Assembly (NCBI GenBank): GCA_947625715.1
Contig: CANQPR010000001.1
Span: forward strand, 1 to 33,781
DNA: 33,781 bases
Origin: an uncultured Bacilli bacterium
GTDB lineage: Bacteria; Bacillota_I; Bacilli_A; RF39; UBA660
Direction of reading: 5' to 3'
A program made the translations under genes and the position numbers. Each line of letters starts with the position of its first letter. Position 1 is the stretch's first letter. Shown piece by piece: positions 1-6,364 of the stretch. The notes under the pieces are model-generated. The model did no database searches. It worked only from the letters and a program-made list of their open reading frames with translations, and was not told where the DNA came from.

Positions 1-1
1 A

Positions 2-751
2 CAAAGTCATATGATGAAGAATACCGAATGGGGAGCAGTAGCATATTTACAACATAGTATATATGGAAGTAGACAAAAAGTAAGAATCAATAATAATCAA
101 AGTTATCTAACAGGCTATGCTTCTATATATGAACCAACAATTGGATATTCTGGAACAAATGAAAGTTGTACTTCAAATAAAGATGCTTGTAATGAATATT
201 GTACATCAGCTAAAGGTGCAAATGGAACATGTAATACAGAGTATTTTGATACATCAAGTGTAAAAGCAAGTACAACAAATAATTACACAGGAATATTTGA
301 TATGGCAGGAGGAGCCTGGGAATACATGATGTCAGGAATGGATGATGGAAAAGGACAGTTATCATCAGGAAATAATAATGCGGCTAATTCAGGGTTTAAT
401 GGAAATTTAACAGGTGAATCAGGAACAATAACAGGTGGTATAGCTTTACCAACCGAACCAAAATGGTATGATAAATATGCTTATGGAACAAGTAATATTG
501 AATATAAAAGAGGTATCTTAGGTGATGCTACAAAAGAAATGGGACCATTTCAAACAATTAGATATATTAGTAACAATAGAAATGTTAGTAGTTGGTATAG
601 TAATGCCGGTTGGGTTGTCTACCATGTAGTTCCGTGGGTCCTTCGTGGTGCCACTCAAGCGGACGGTCTTGAGGCAGGAGTCTTTTCCTTCGCTTACTAT
701 GACGGCTTTGCACACAGTAATGACAGCTTCCGTCTTGTTTTAGCTTTCTAG
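2..751 (+). CDS. Surface protein, 3' part only, with DGR-like variable C-terminus
   Basis: The reading frame is open to the left window edge, so this is the C-terminal ~249 residues of a longer protein. The motifs HMMKNTEWGAVAYL near the start and FDMAGGAWEYMMSGM in the middle are typical of secreted proteins with a formylglycine-generating-enzyme/C-type-lectin-like fold in low-GC gut Firmicutes. The end has the pattern W-x-L-R-G-x(7)-AGVFSF-x(5)-G-x-A-x(4)-SFRLVLAF, which resembles the variable region of DGR target proteins. The last ~145 bases are about 50% GC and adenine-poor, while the rest of the gene is AT-rich with many A residues. Start, signal peptide and anchor lie outside the window. 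A surface-exposed binding protein is likely; the ligand is unknown. Confidence 0.8.
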   Translation, partial: QSHMMKNTEWGAVAYLQHSIYGSRQKVRINNNQSYLTGYASIYEPTIGYSGTNESCTSNKDACNEYCTSAKGANGTCNTEYFDTSSVKASTTNNYTGIFDMAGGAWEYMMSGMDDGKGQLSSGNNNAANSGFNGNLTGESGTITGGIALPTEPKWYDKYAYGTSNIEYKRGILGDATKEMGPFQTIRYISNNRNVSSWYSNAGWVVYHVVPWVLRGATQADGLEAGVFSFAYYDGFAHSNDSFRLVLAF

Positions 752-765
752 TTAATCGAAAAGTC

Positions 766-843
766 AAGTGAACAATTTTTTAATATTTAGCAAAATTGTT
801 CAGTTAAGTGAACAAAAATGTTGACATGTGCAAAATTGTTCAC
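766..843. promoter_or_regulatory. Tandem 40-bp operator array upstream of the ATPase
   Basis: Four 7-bp half-sites alternate in orientation: TGAACAA at 769-775, TTGTTCA at 796-802, TGAACAA at 809-815 and TTGTTCA at 836-842. Sites of like orientation are exactly 40 bp apart, so the block is two tandem copies of an inverted-repeat unit. In the first unit the arms GTGAACAATTTT (768-779) and AAAATTGTTCA (792-802) pair almost perfectly. The last half-site lies in the spacer between -35 and -10 of the promoter, the place for a repressor to act. The binding protein is not identified. Confidence 0.6.
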
Positions 844-849
844 TATAAT
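821..849 (+). promoter_or_regulatory. Consensus sigma-A promoter for the ATPase gene
   Basis: TTGACA at 821-826, a 17-bp spacer and TATAAT at 844-849 match the consensus perfectly. The expected start of transcription, near 856, would leave only about ten bases of leader, which begins at the ribosome binding site AGGTG (856-860). A promoter this strong in front of an accessory gene, with operator half-sites inside it, suggests tight repression. Confidence 0.85.
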
Positions 850-866
850 TATTTTAGGTGATACAA

Positions 867-2060
867 ATGATTATCAGGGAAAATTACTTGAAACAAATTA
901 GAGAATTTTATGATTCCGATTTAATCAAAATTATAGTGGGCGTTCGTAGATGTGGAAAATCAATTATTTTAGAACAAATTATGAAAGAAATTAAAGAAAA
1001 AACAGATAACATTATATATCTAAATTTTGAAGATGATTTTATTATTACAAATATATCTGATAGTGAAAAACTAATTAATTACGTAGATAATAATAGAAAA
1101 AAAGGAAAATGTTATATATTTTTAGATGAAATACATGAAGTTAAAAATTGGAATAGGGCCGTTAAAACATTAAGATTACATAATAATTCTGTTTTTATAA
1201 CAGGATCTAATTCTAAAATTTTATCAGATGAATATACTGATGCTTTTAGTGGCAGATATGTATCTTTTAGAATAAGACCATTTGTATATAAAGAAATAAT
1301 GGAATATTCTAAGGAATTAAATAAAGAATTTAGTGTAAGTGATTATCTTATTTGGGGAGGTTTTCCTAAAAGATTTGAATTTGAACATGATGCAATGATA
1401 ACTTATTTAAAAGAGATTAATGAATCTATTATTATTAAAGATTTAATATTAAGATTTAAAATAAAAAATGAAGAATTGTTTAAAAGAGTAGTTAATTATG
1501 TTTTAAAATCTAATTCAAGAATATTTTCTTCAAGATCTATTGAGGGATATTTAAAAAATGAACATATAAATGGCTCAATTAATACCATAATAAAATATTT
1601 AGGATATTTGGAAAAAGCTTATGTTATTAATAGAATTAAACCATATTCTTCTAAAATAAAAAGCGAATTAAATTACTATTTTAAGATATATAATGAAGAT
1701 GTTTCCTTTAATTCGTTACGTTGTTTTAATAATAGATATGATTTAACACATAACTTAGAAAATATTATTTATAATGAATTAATTTATATGGGTTATAATT
1801 TAAAAGTAATGAAGGGAAAGGATGATGAAAAAGAAATAGACTTCATAGCTCAAAAAAATGGTAAAGAATATTATATTCAAGTAGCTTACAGCGTGGAAGA
1901 TGACAAAGCATATGCAAGAGAATTTGGTGCCTTTTCATCAATTGATAATTCAAATAAAAAAATATTAATTACTAATGATGAATTAGATTATTCTACTAGT
2001 ACAGTTACTCACATAAAATTAAAAGATTTTTTAAAAATGGAATCATTAGATAATGTATAA
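867..2060 (+). CDS. AAA+ ATPase, AAA_14/DUF4143 family
   Basis: A 397-residue protein. Numbered from this ATG, the N-terminal half carries Walker A GVRRCGKS (about residues 25-32), Walker B IFLDEIHEV (about 85-93) and a sensor-like FITGSNSK (about 110-117). The C-terminal third contains EIDFIAQKNGKEYYIQVAY, the PD-(D/E)XK-like signature found in DUF4143 ATPases. These proteins are widespread in bacteria and archaea; their cellular role is not established, though nucleic-acid or defence functions have been suggested. I chose ATG 867 over the in-frame GTG 858 because AGGTG at 856-860 is correctly spaced for 867 and the promoter leaves no leader for 858. The gene stands alone behind an operator array and ends at a shared bidirectional terminator. 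Confidence 0.85.
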   Translation: MIIRENYLKQIREFYDSDLIKIIVGVRRCGKSIILEQIMKEIKEKTDNIIYLNFEDDFIITNISDSEKLINYVDNNRKKGKCYIFLDEIHEVKNWNRAVKTLRLHNNSVFITGSNSKILSDEYTDAFSGRYVSFRIRPFVYKEIMEYSKELNKEFSVSDYLIWGGFPKRFEFEHDAMITYLKEINESIIIKDLILRFKIKNEELFKRVVNYVLKSNSRIFSSRSIEGYLKNEHINGSINTIIKYLGYLEKAYVINRIKPYSSKIKSELNYYFKIYNEDVSFNSLRCFNNRYDLTHNLENIIYNELIYMGYNLKVMKGKDDEKEIDFIAQKNGKEYYIQVAYSVEDDKAYAREFGAFSSIDNSNKKILITNDELDYSTSTVTHIKLKDFLKMESLDNV

Positions 2061-2121
2061 ATATAAATTAAAAATTAATTTTAGATTTTTCATTTTTATA
2101 GTCGGTATGTTTTGTTGTATT

Positions 2122-2154
2122 AAAAAAAAGAAGAATAGAAATCTTCCTTTTTTT
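2122..2154. terminator. Bidirectional rho-independent terminator
   Basis: An A-run plus GAAGA (2122-2134) pairs with TCTTC plus a T-run (2142-2154) around a 7-nt loop, with one mismatch. The A/T flanks give a U-tract in either direction. It sits between the convergent ATPase and sigma-factor genes and probably serves both. Confidence 0.75.
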
Positions 2155-2157
2155 AAA

Positions 2158-2934
2158 TTATTTTTTATTTTGATGATACTCAGTTCTTTTTCTTTTTAAA
2201 TATTCTAAAGCTTCATCAGGATTATCCATAAAATATGCAAAATCTTTAGTTTGATTTGAAAATGTTAATTTGATAAGAGATTCATTAATAATTTGTCCAA
2301 CTCTTGATTTAGTTATATTAAAATATTTAGCAATGTCCGTATAAGTAACACCCCTATAAGCTAGCAAAACTATTTCGCTATTTCTTTTTGATAAAACACT
2401 TTCTAATAAAATTTTTACTTGTTCTTGTAATAAATTCATTATTGCGGTTTGAGAAACATCATCAACTGCAATATCAGGATAAATTCCATCATTATGAAAT
2501 TCATCTAAAGATAACATGTCATTTAAATAAATTTCAAATAATTTGATATCTTCTTCTTTATATTTAGTTAAATTTAAAGTATTATTTTCTTTTTCTTTTT
2601 TATAACTTGCCATCATATTTAAAAATTCAACTGGTATTTTTATAGTTCTTGCGGTATTTTTAACAGCATTATTAATCGTGCCATCAATACATTTCCAAGC
2701 ATAAGAAATAAATTTTCCATTTTCTGGATTATAAGATTTAATAGCCTTAATTAAAGCTATTTTTCCATATTGAATTAAATCTTCCAATTCTAAATTATAA
2801 TTAGCATATCTTTTGGCAATTTTTATTACTAAAGGATTATATTTTTCTATTAAACTTTCCATAGCTTTTAAATTACCATTTACATATTCTTGTAATAGTT
2901 CATCAAAATTAGAATCATTAAGTAAATTTTTCAT
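2158..2934 (-). CDS. Sigma-70 family RNA polymerase sigma factor
   Basis: A 258-residue protein. Region 2 is clear (LEDLIQYGKIALIKAIKSY, then NGKFISYAWKCIDGTINNAV, then RTIKIP). A region-4 helix-turn-helix lies near the C-terminus (GVTYTDIAKYFNITKSRVGQ). The middle is poorly conserved and the protein is much shorter than a primary sigma factor, so this is an alternative, group-3-like factor. The start at 2934 is chosen because AAGAAGG lies just upstream of this ATG; an in-frame TTG at 2955 would overlap that ribosome binding site. It is transcribed divergently from a surface-protein gene across a ~140-bp intergenic region, so it may regulate surface or stress genes. No anti-sigma factor gene is adjacent. 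Confidence 0.85.
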   Translation of the reverse strand: MKNLLNDSNFDELLQEYVNGNLKAMESLIEKYNPLVIKIAKRYANYNLELEDLIQYGKIALIKAIKSYNPENGKFISYAWKCIDGTINNAVKNTARTIKIPVEFLNMMASYKKEKENNTLNLTKYKEEDIKLFEIYLNDMLSLDEFHNDGIYPDIAVDDVSQTAIMNLLQEQVKILLESVLSKRNSEIVLLAYRGVTYTDIAKYFNITKSRVGQIINESLIKLTFSNQTKDFAYFMDNPDEALEYLKRKRTEYHQNKK

Positions 2935-2965
2935 GTTAGCCTTCTTTCTTTTCAAACAAAATTTT

Positions 2966-2993
2966 ATTCTAACATAACGAAAATGTATGTCAA
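2966..2993 (-). promoter_or_regulatory. Promoter of the sigma-factor gene
   Basis: On the minus strand, TTGACA (2993-2988), a 16-bp spacer and TAGAAT (2971-2966) lie about 30 bp before the start codon. This is a housekeeping-type promoter and is back to back with the poly-G promoter of the divergent surface gene. Confidence 0.75.
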
Positions 2994-3013
2994 TAAAAAA
3001 GTGGCTAAAACCG

Positions 3014-3044
3014 TTGACGGGGGGGGGGTATTATATAATATAAT
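3014..3044 (+). promoter_or_regulatory. Poly-G promoter, probably phase-variable
   Basis: A -35-like TTGACG (3014-3019) runs into a tract of ten G (3019-3028), followed by two overlapping TATAAT boxes at 3034-3039 and 3039-3044. Present spacers are 14 and 19 bp, both away from the optimal 17. Loss of two G would give 17 bp to the second box, and gain of two or three G would give 16-17 bp to the first. A G10 tract is unique in this window and in such AT-rich DNA is a strong candidate slippage site. Confidence 0.7.
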
Positions 3045-3070
3045 AAAAGAAGATATGGAGGTCTTCTTTT
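3045..3070 (+). promoter_or_regulatory. 5' UTR hairpin with the ribosome binding site in its loop
   Basis: AAAAGAAGA (3045-3053) and TCTTCTTTT (3062-3070) form a perfect 9-bp stem. The 8-nt loop contains GGAGG (3057-3061). The start codon follows at 3074, giving a long SD-to-ATG distance of 12 nt. Transcription from the upstream -10 box would include the whole stem; transcription from the downstream box would begin inside the left arm and lose it. Confidence 0.55.
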
Positions 3071-3073
3071 ATA

Positions 3074-4459
3074 ATGAAATTAAGTCAATTTAAAGAGAAA
3101 AAGAATAGTAAAAAAATAATAATTGTTGCTGTAGCTATCATTTTTTTAATAGGTGGAATGATTTTAGAAAAAACATTTGCTAATTTTAAGATGCAAAAAT
3201 CATTCAAAGTGATGGAGGGTAATTTTATCTATGAAGGAAGTGGGGATATAATATTTGCCTTTTATAAAGATAATAATCAAAAAGTTACAAATATTCCTAC
3301 AATAGAAGAAGGATATGTATATGAAAGAAGTGAATGTAGCAATAACGCATCCATAGAATGGGATAGTAAAAAGCAATCACCTATAGTAAATAATTTAAAA
3401 ATAAGTGGAACAAAATGTGATTTATATTTTAAAAAAATAAATTCAAGTAGCACAACTGTATCAAGTGACTATAATGCTTTAGCTGATTTAATTGATACTA
3501 AAAGAGGTCAATTAGCGTATGATTTAACACCTGACCATAACTTAAGATTTGTAGGAAAAAATCCTGATAACTATGTAAAATTTAACAATGAAACTTGGCG
3601 AATTATTGGAGTCATGAATAACATCGAAGATGAAAAAGGGGTAATTGGAAGTCACCTAAAAATAATCAGAGATAGTATAGGGAATTATAGTTGGGATTCA
3701 TCAGAAAGTAGTGTAAATGGAGGTTATGGAGTAAATGAGTGGAGTGAAGCTGACATACAAAAAGTATTAAATGAGAATTATTATAAAAAAGAAGCAGGAG
3801 GGACATGTTACAATGGTTATAAAAATACAGTAGCGTCATGTCCAAAATGGGAAAATATTGGTTTAAATGATGAAGCAAGAGGAATGGTAAGTAAAATAAA
3901 ATGGAATACTGGTGCATTTTATAGTGAAGATATATATGCGAATTCTTCAACTTATAATTCTGTTTTAGTATATCAAAGTGAGAGAAGTGATTATGTAGGT
4001 CAAAGTGAATGTACTTCTCCAACTGATTGTAATGATAAAGTAAAAAGGAATACGACTTGGACAGGTTATGTAGGATTACCTTATGTAAGTGATATAACAT
4101 TAGCAACTTCTGGTTCTCTTTATACGTCACCTAATGCTGTTTCTGCATGTTTCGGTTTGCCGTTTAGAGATTGGGCTCGTTCGCTTAGCCTTTCTTGGGG
4201 CACATTAAGTTGTTATAGTAATGATTGGTTGTTAAATAGCAGTGATACAAGCAATTGGACGATAACACCTAGTAAAGATTATGACTATGAAGGACATCCA
4301 TATTCTTTAGGTGTTATATTTTATTATGCCGAAAGTGATATTATAATACTTTCAGATGTAACATATAGTAGTGGAATTAGGCCTGCTGTGTATTTAAATT
4401 CTAATGTTAAAGTATCTGGTGAGGGAACAAAGTCTAGTCCATATATATTATCAGTTTAA
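3074..4459 (+). CDS. Membrane-anchored surface protein, DUF6273-like
   Basis: A 461-residue protein. After a basic N-terminus, residues ~15-32 form one hydrophobic segment, likely an uncleaved signal anchor, leaving the rest outside the cell. The core has WRIIGV (about 176-181), LKIIRD (about 196-201) and the terminal GIRPAVYLNSNVKVSGEGT, a pattern I associate with DUF6273-type surface proteins of gut Firmicutes. Four extracellular Cys pairs or near-pairs are visible (CSNN, KCDLY, TCYNGY/SCPKW, ECTSPTDC). There is no LPXTG motif. Codons around 4130-4205 are less A-rich than the flanks. Transcription probably depends on the poly-G promoter just upstream. Function is probably adhesion or binding, not established. 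Confidence 0.75.
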   Translation: MKLSQFKEKKNSKKIIIVAVAIIFLIGGMILEKTFANFKMQKSFKVMEGNFIYEGSGDIIFAFYKDNNQKVTNIPTIEEGYVYERSECSNNASIEWDSKKQSPIVNNLKISGTKCDLYFKKINSSSTTVSSDYNALADLIDTKRGQLAYDLTPDHNLRFVGKNPDNYVKFNNETWRIIGVMNNIEDEKGVIGSHLKIIRDSIGNYSWDSSESSVNGGYGVNEWSEADIQKVLNENYYKKEAGGTCYNGYKNTVASCPKWENIGLNDEARGMVSKIKWNTGAFYSEDIYANSSTYNSVLVYQSERSDYVGQSECTSPTDCNDKVKRNTTWTGYVGLPYVSDITLATSGSLYTSPNAVSACFGLPFRDWARSLSLSWGTLSCYSNDWLLNSSDTSNWTITPSKDYDYEGHPYSLGVIFYYAESDIIILSDVTYSSGIRPAVYLNSNVKVSGEGTKSSPYILSV

Positions 4460-5076
4460 TAATGATAGTGCTTTTTTTGCTTTAATTTATTAATAAAAAC
4501 TACAGAATTTCTTTGACCTTTAGATTTTTTTTAAGAAAAATTATCAATTATAAAAGTATTTTTCTATGAATTTAAAAAATGATTACAAAAAGTAAATTTT
4601 TCAAAAACGATGCTTTTCATTTCATAAGAATATTTCCAGTTATAGTGCTTTATGTTGTTGTAATGCAAAATCTGTGTGTCCTTTTTTATCACTTACCTAT
4701 ATTCCTTGTCCTGGTTTACTTATTTTAAGGAAAAATGGGAAAGTCACTGCAAGCAAATCCTACGGTATTTTTGCGGATTTTAACAATATTACTTTTCTTA
4801 GTAAATCGTTATATCAAGCCTCTTAAAATTAAACCTTTTCCTATTTTTTTTTTAATGTAACAGCAGGTATTGCCATTTTTATATTATATCTATCATCTTG
4901 CTTGTTTTTTAAATATAAGAAATAAAAACAAAAGAAAAAAAGTGAACACACCAAAAATAGGGGAAATTGTTCTCTTTTTTTGTTTACATTGTTAAAAATT
5001 AAAATTTTTGACCCTTATAAAATATGGGTTTTAATAAACTTATCACTTAAAGTGCAAAATACATGTTAAAAAAAGG
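4460..5076. other. Long intergenic region with a gene remnant
   Basis: No intact gene was found between the surface protein and the S10 promoter. The stretch holds a probable broken DUF2752 gene (4579-4925). It also has a weak hairpin, GTGAACA (4942-4948) against TTGTTCTC (4967-4974), followed by a T-run, possibly a terminator. No clear terminator directly follows the surface-protein stop codon. Confidence 0.5.
4579..4925 (+). pseudogene. Frameshifted DUF2752-like membrane protein remnant
   Basis: Bases 4677-4715 translate as CPFLSLTYIPCPG, close to the CPFR(L)-x-x-G-I-PCPGCG motif of DUF2752 membrane proteins. The expected next residues, CG-x-TR, are degraded to LLILR. The plausible N-terminus starts at ATG 4579 and includes a hydrophobic FIRIFPVIVLYVVV, but it lies in a different frame and stops at about 4726. 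The motif frame itself runs into stops after about 4820. An intact gene would need at least one frameshift near 4660-4676. The family assignment rests on one motif. Confidence 0.4.
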
Positions 5077-5105
5077 TTGCATTTCATACAATTTTATTGT
5101 AGAAT
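5077..5105 (+). promoter_or_regulatory. Promoter of the S10-spc-alpha operon
   Basis: TTGCAT (5077-5082), a 17-bp spacer and TAGAAT (5100-5105). It is the best sigma-A-type match upstream of rpsJ and leaves a leader of about 125 nt. No other strong promoter was noticed inside the following 14 kb, although I did not scan every coding base for one. Confidence 0.65.
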
Positions 5106-5237
5106 TGTCTCTGTATGACGGCAAGGATGTGCGAAGTTGCTGATACACTTGGCGATATTGTTAAACAAAAGCTGAGATTCAGGTAATTTGTACGGAGCAA
5201 GTATATACAAGATATATGCGAAAGGAGGGCACTTTAA
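5106..5237 (+). ncRNA. rpsJ (S10 operon) leader RNA
   Basis: About 130 nt of markedly higher GC than the upstream DNA, including GGATGTGCGAAGTTGCTGA and the following ACACTTGGCG. From memory this resembles leaders upstream of rpsJ in other Firmicutes, which carry similar GTGCGA and GCTGACACACC-GG stretches. TTGTA and TATACAA near 5190-5210 can pair. The leader ends in GAAAGGAGGG before the rpsJ ATG. It is probably a structured regulatory leader for ribosomal-protein feedback; the ligand protein cannot be told from the sequence. Confidence 0.5.
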
Positions 5238-5552
5238 ATGTCAAAAGAAAAATTGCGGATCAACTTAAAAGCATTTGATGCCAAAATATTAGATTTAGCA
5301 GCAAGTAAAATTGTTGAAACCGTTAAAAGATTAGGAGGCACTGTTAAAGGACCTGTTCCTCTTCCTACTGAAATTGAAAGAGTTACAGTTTTAAGAGCAG
5401 TTCATAAATATAAAGACTCTCGTGAACAATTTGAAACAAGAACCCACAAGAGATTAATCGATATATTAAATCCTAGTAAAGAATTAATTGAATCTTTAAC
5501 CCGTTTGGATCTTCCAAGTGGTGTTGATATTAAAATTAAAACAGAAAAATAA
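5238..5552 (+). CDS. rpsJ: 30S ribosomal protein S10
   Basis: 104 residues, the usual length. Family motifs include GPVPLPT (about 38-44) and SREQFETRTHKRLIDI (about 61-76). S10 sits in the 30S head and, in other bacteria, also joins the NusB antitermination complex. It is the first gene of the operon, with AAAGGAGGG correctly placed upstream; rplC follows after 17 nt. Confidence 0.97.
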   Translation: MSKEKLRINLKAFDAKILDLAASKIVETVKRLGGTVKGPVPLPTEIERVTVLRAVHKYKDSREQFETRTHKRLIDILNPSKELIESLTRLDLPSGVDIKIKTEK

Positions 5553-5569
5553 AAAGAAAGGACAATGTT

Positions 5570-6346
5570 ATGAAAAAAGGAATCTTAGGACGCAAAGTTG
5601 GAATGACACAAGTATTTACTAAAGATGGTAAATTAATTCCTGTAACTGTTGTATCAGTTTTACCTAATACCGTAATGCAAGTTAAAACAGTTGAAAAAGA
5701 TGGTTATAGTGCTATTCAACTTGGCGTAGTAGACAAAAAAGAAAAAAATGCTAGTCGTGCAAGTGTTGGACACGCCAAAAAAGCTAACACCACTCCTAAG
5801 CGCTTCTTAAAAGAAATAAGAAATGTTACTGAAACTTATTCAGTTGGAGATACGCTTAAGGCTGATATATTTAAAGTAGGAGAAATAGTTGATGTAACAG
5901 GAACTAGCAAAGGAAAAGGATTTGCTGGTACTATTAAAAGACATGGTCAAAGTCGTGGACCTATGGCTCATGGATCTCATTATCATCGTGGCCCAGGTTC
6001 ATTAGGAACTATGTTACCAAAAAGAGTATTAAAAGGGAAAAACTTACCTGGACATATGGGAGTTGAAACTGTAACTATTCAAAATCTTGAAATTATTGAA
6101 GTAAATACAGCTGATAACTACCTATTAGTAAGCGGTAATATTCCAGGTGCTAAAGATAGCTTAGTATTAATTAAAAGTGCAATAAAAAATCAAAGAAAAG
6201 AAAACCCTAAAGAAATATTAAGTTATGAACAAGAAACTGTTATTGATGAACAAGTAGATATAACAGGAGAACAACAAGATAAAAAAGAAGAACAAATAAA
6301 AGAAGAAGAACCTACACCAGCATCTAATGATGCCGAACAACAATAG
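5570..6346 (+). CDS. rplC: 50S ribosomal protein L3 with acidic C-terminal tail
   Basis: The first ~207 residues are a normal L3: GRKVGMTQVF at 7-16, the central GKGFAGTIKRHG, and the loop RGPMAHGSHYHRGPGSLG that reaches toward the peptidyl-transferase centre. The protein continues about 50 residues beyond the usual end with a charged, low-complexity tail rich in Glu, Gln and Lys (for example QQDKKEEQIKEEEP). The tail is in frame, keeps the codon use of its neighbours and ends in a stop just before the rplD ribosome binding site, so it is not a sequencing artefact at first sight. Tail function is unknown. Confidence 0.96.
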   Translation: MKKGILGRKVGMTQVFTKDGKLIPVTVVSVLPNTVMQVKTVEKDGYSAIQLGVVDKKEKNASRASVGHAKKANTTPKRFLKEIRNVTETYSVGDTLKADIFKVGEIVDVTGTSKGKGFAGTIKRHGQSRGPMAHGSHYHRGPGSLGTMLPKRVLKGKNLPGHMGVETVTIQNLEIIEVNTADNYLLVSGNIPGAKDSLVLIKSAIKNQRKENPKEILSYEQETVIDEQVDITGEQQDKKEEQIKEEEPTPASNDAEQQ

Positions 6347-6364
6347 GATCATAAGGAGGAAAAA

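Noticed and set aside
858..866. GTG 858 as start of the ATPase
   Set aside because: The codon lies within the ribosome binding site used by ATG 867 and at the expected transcription start.
3666..4130. Long minus-strand open frame (154 codons) inside the surface-protein gene
   Set aside because: It is a shadow of the AT-rich coding strand; the product is a low-complexity His/Leu/Tyr string with no ribosome binding site.
4942..4974. GTGAACA … TTGTTCTC, resembling the ATPase operator half-sites
   Set aside because: Spacing (24 bp) differs from the 27 bp of the array and one arm has a mismatch; followed by a T-run it is better explained as a weak terminator.
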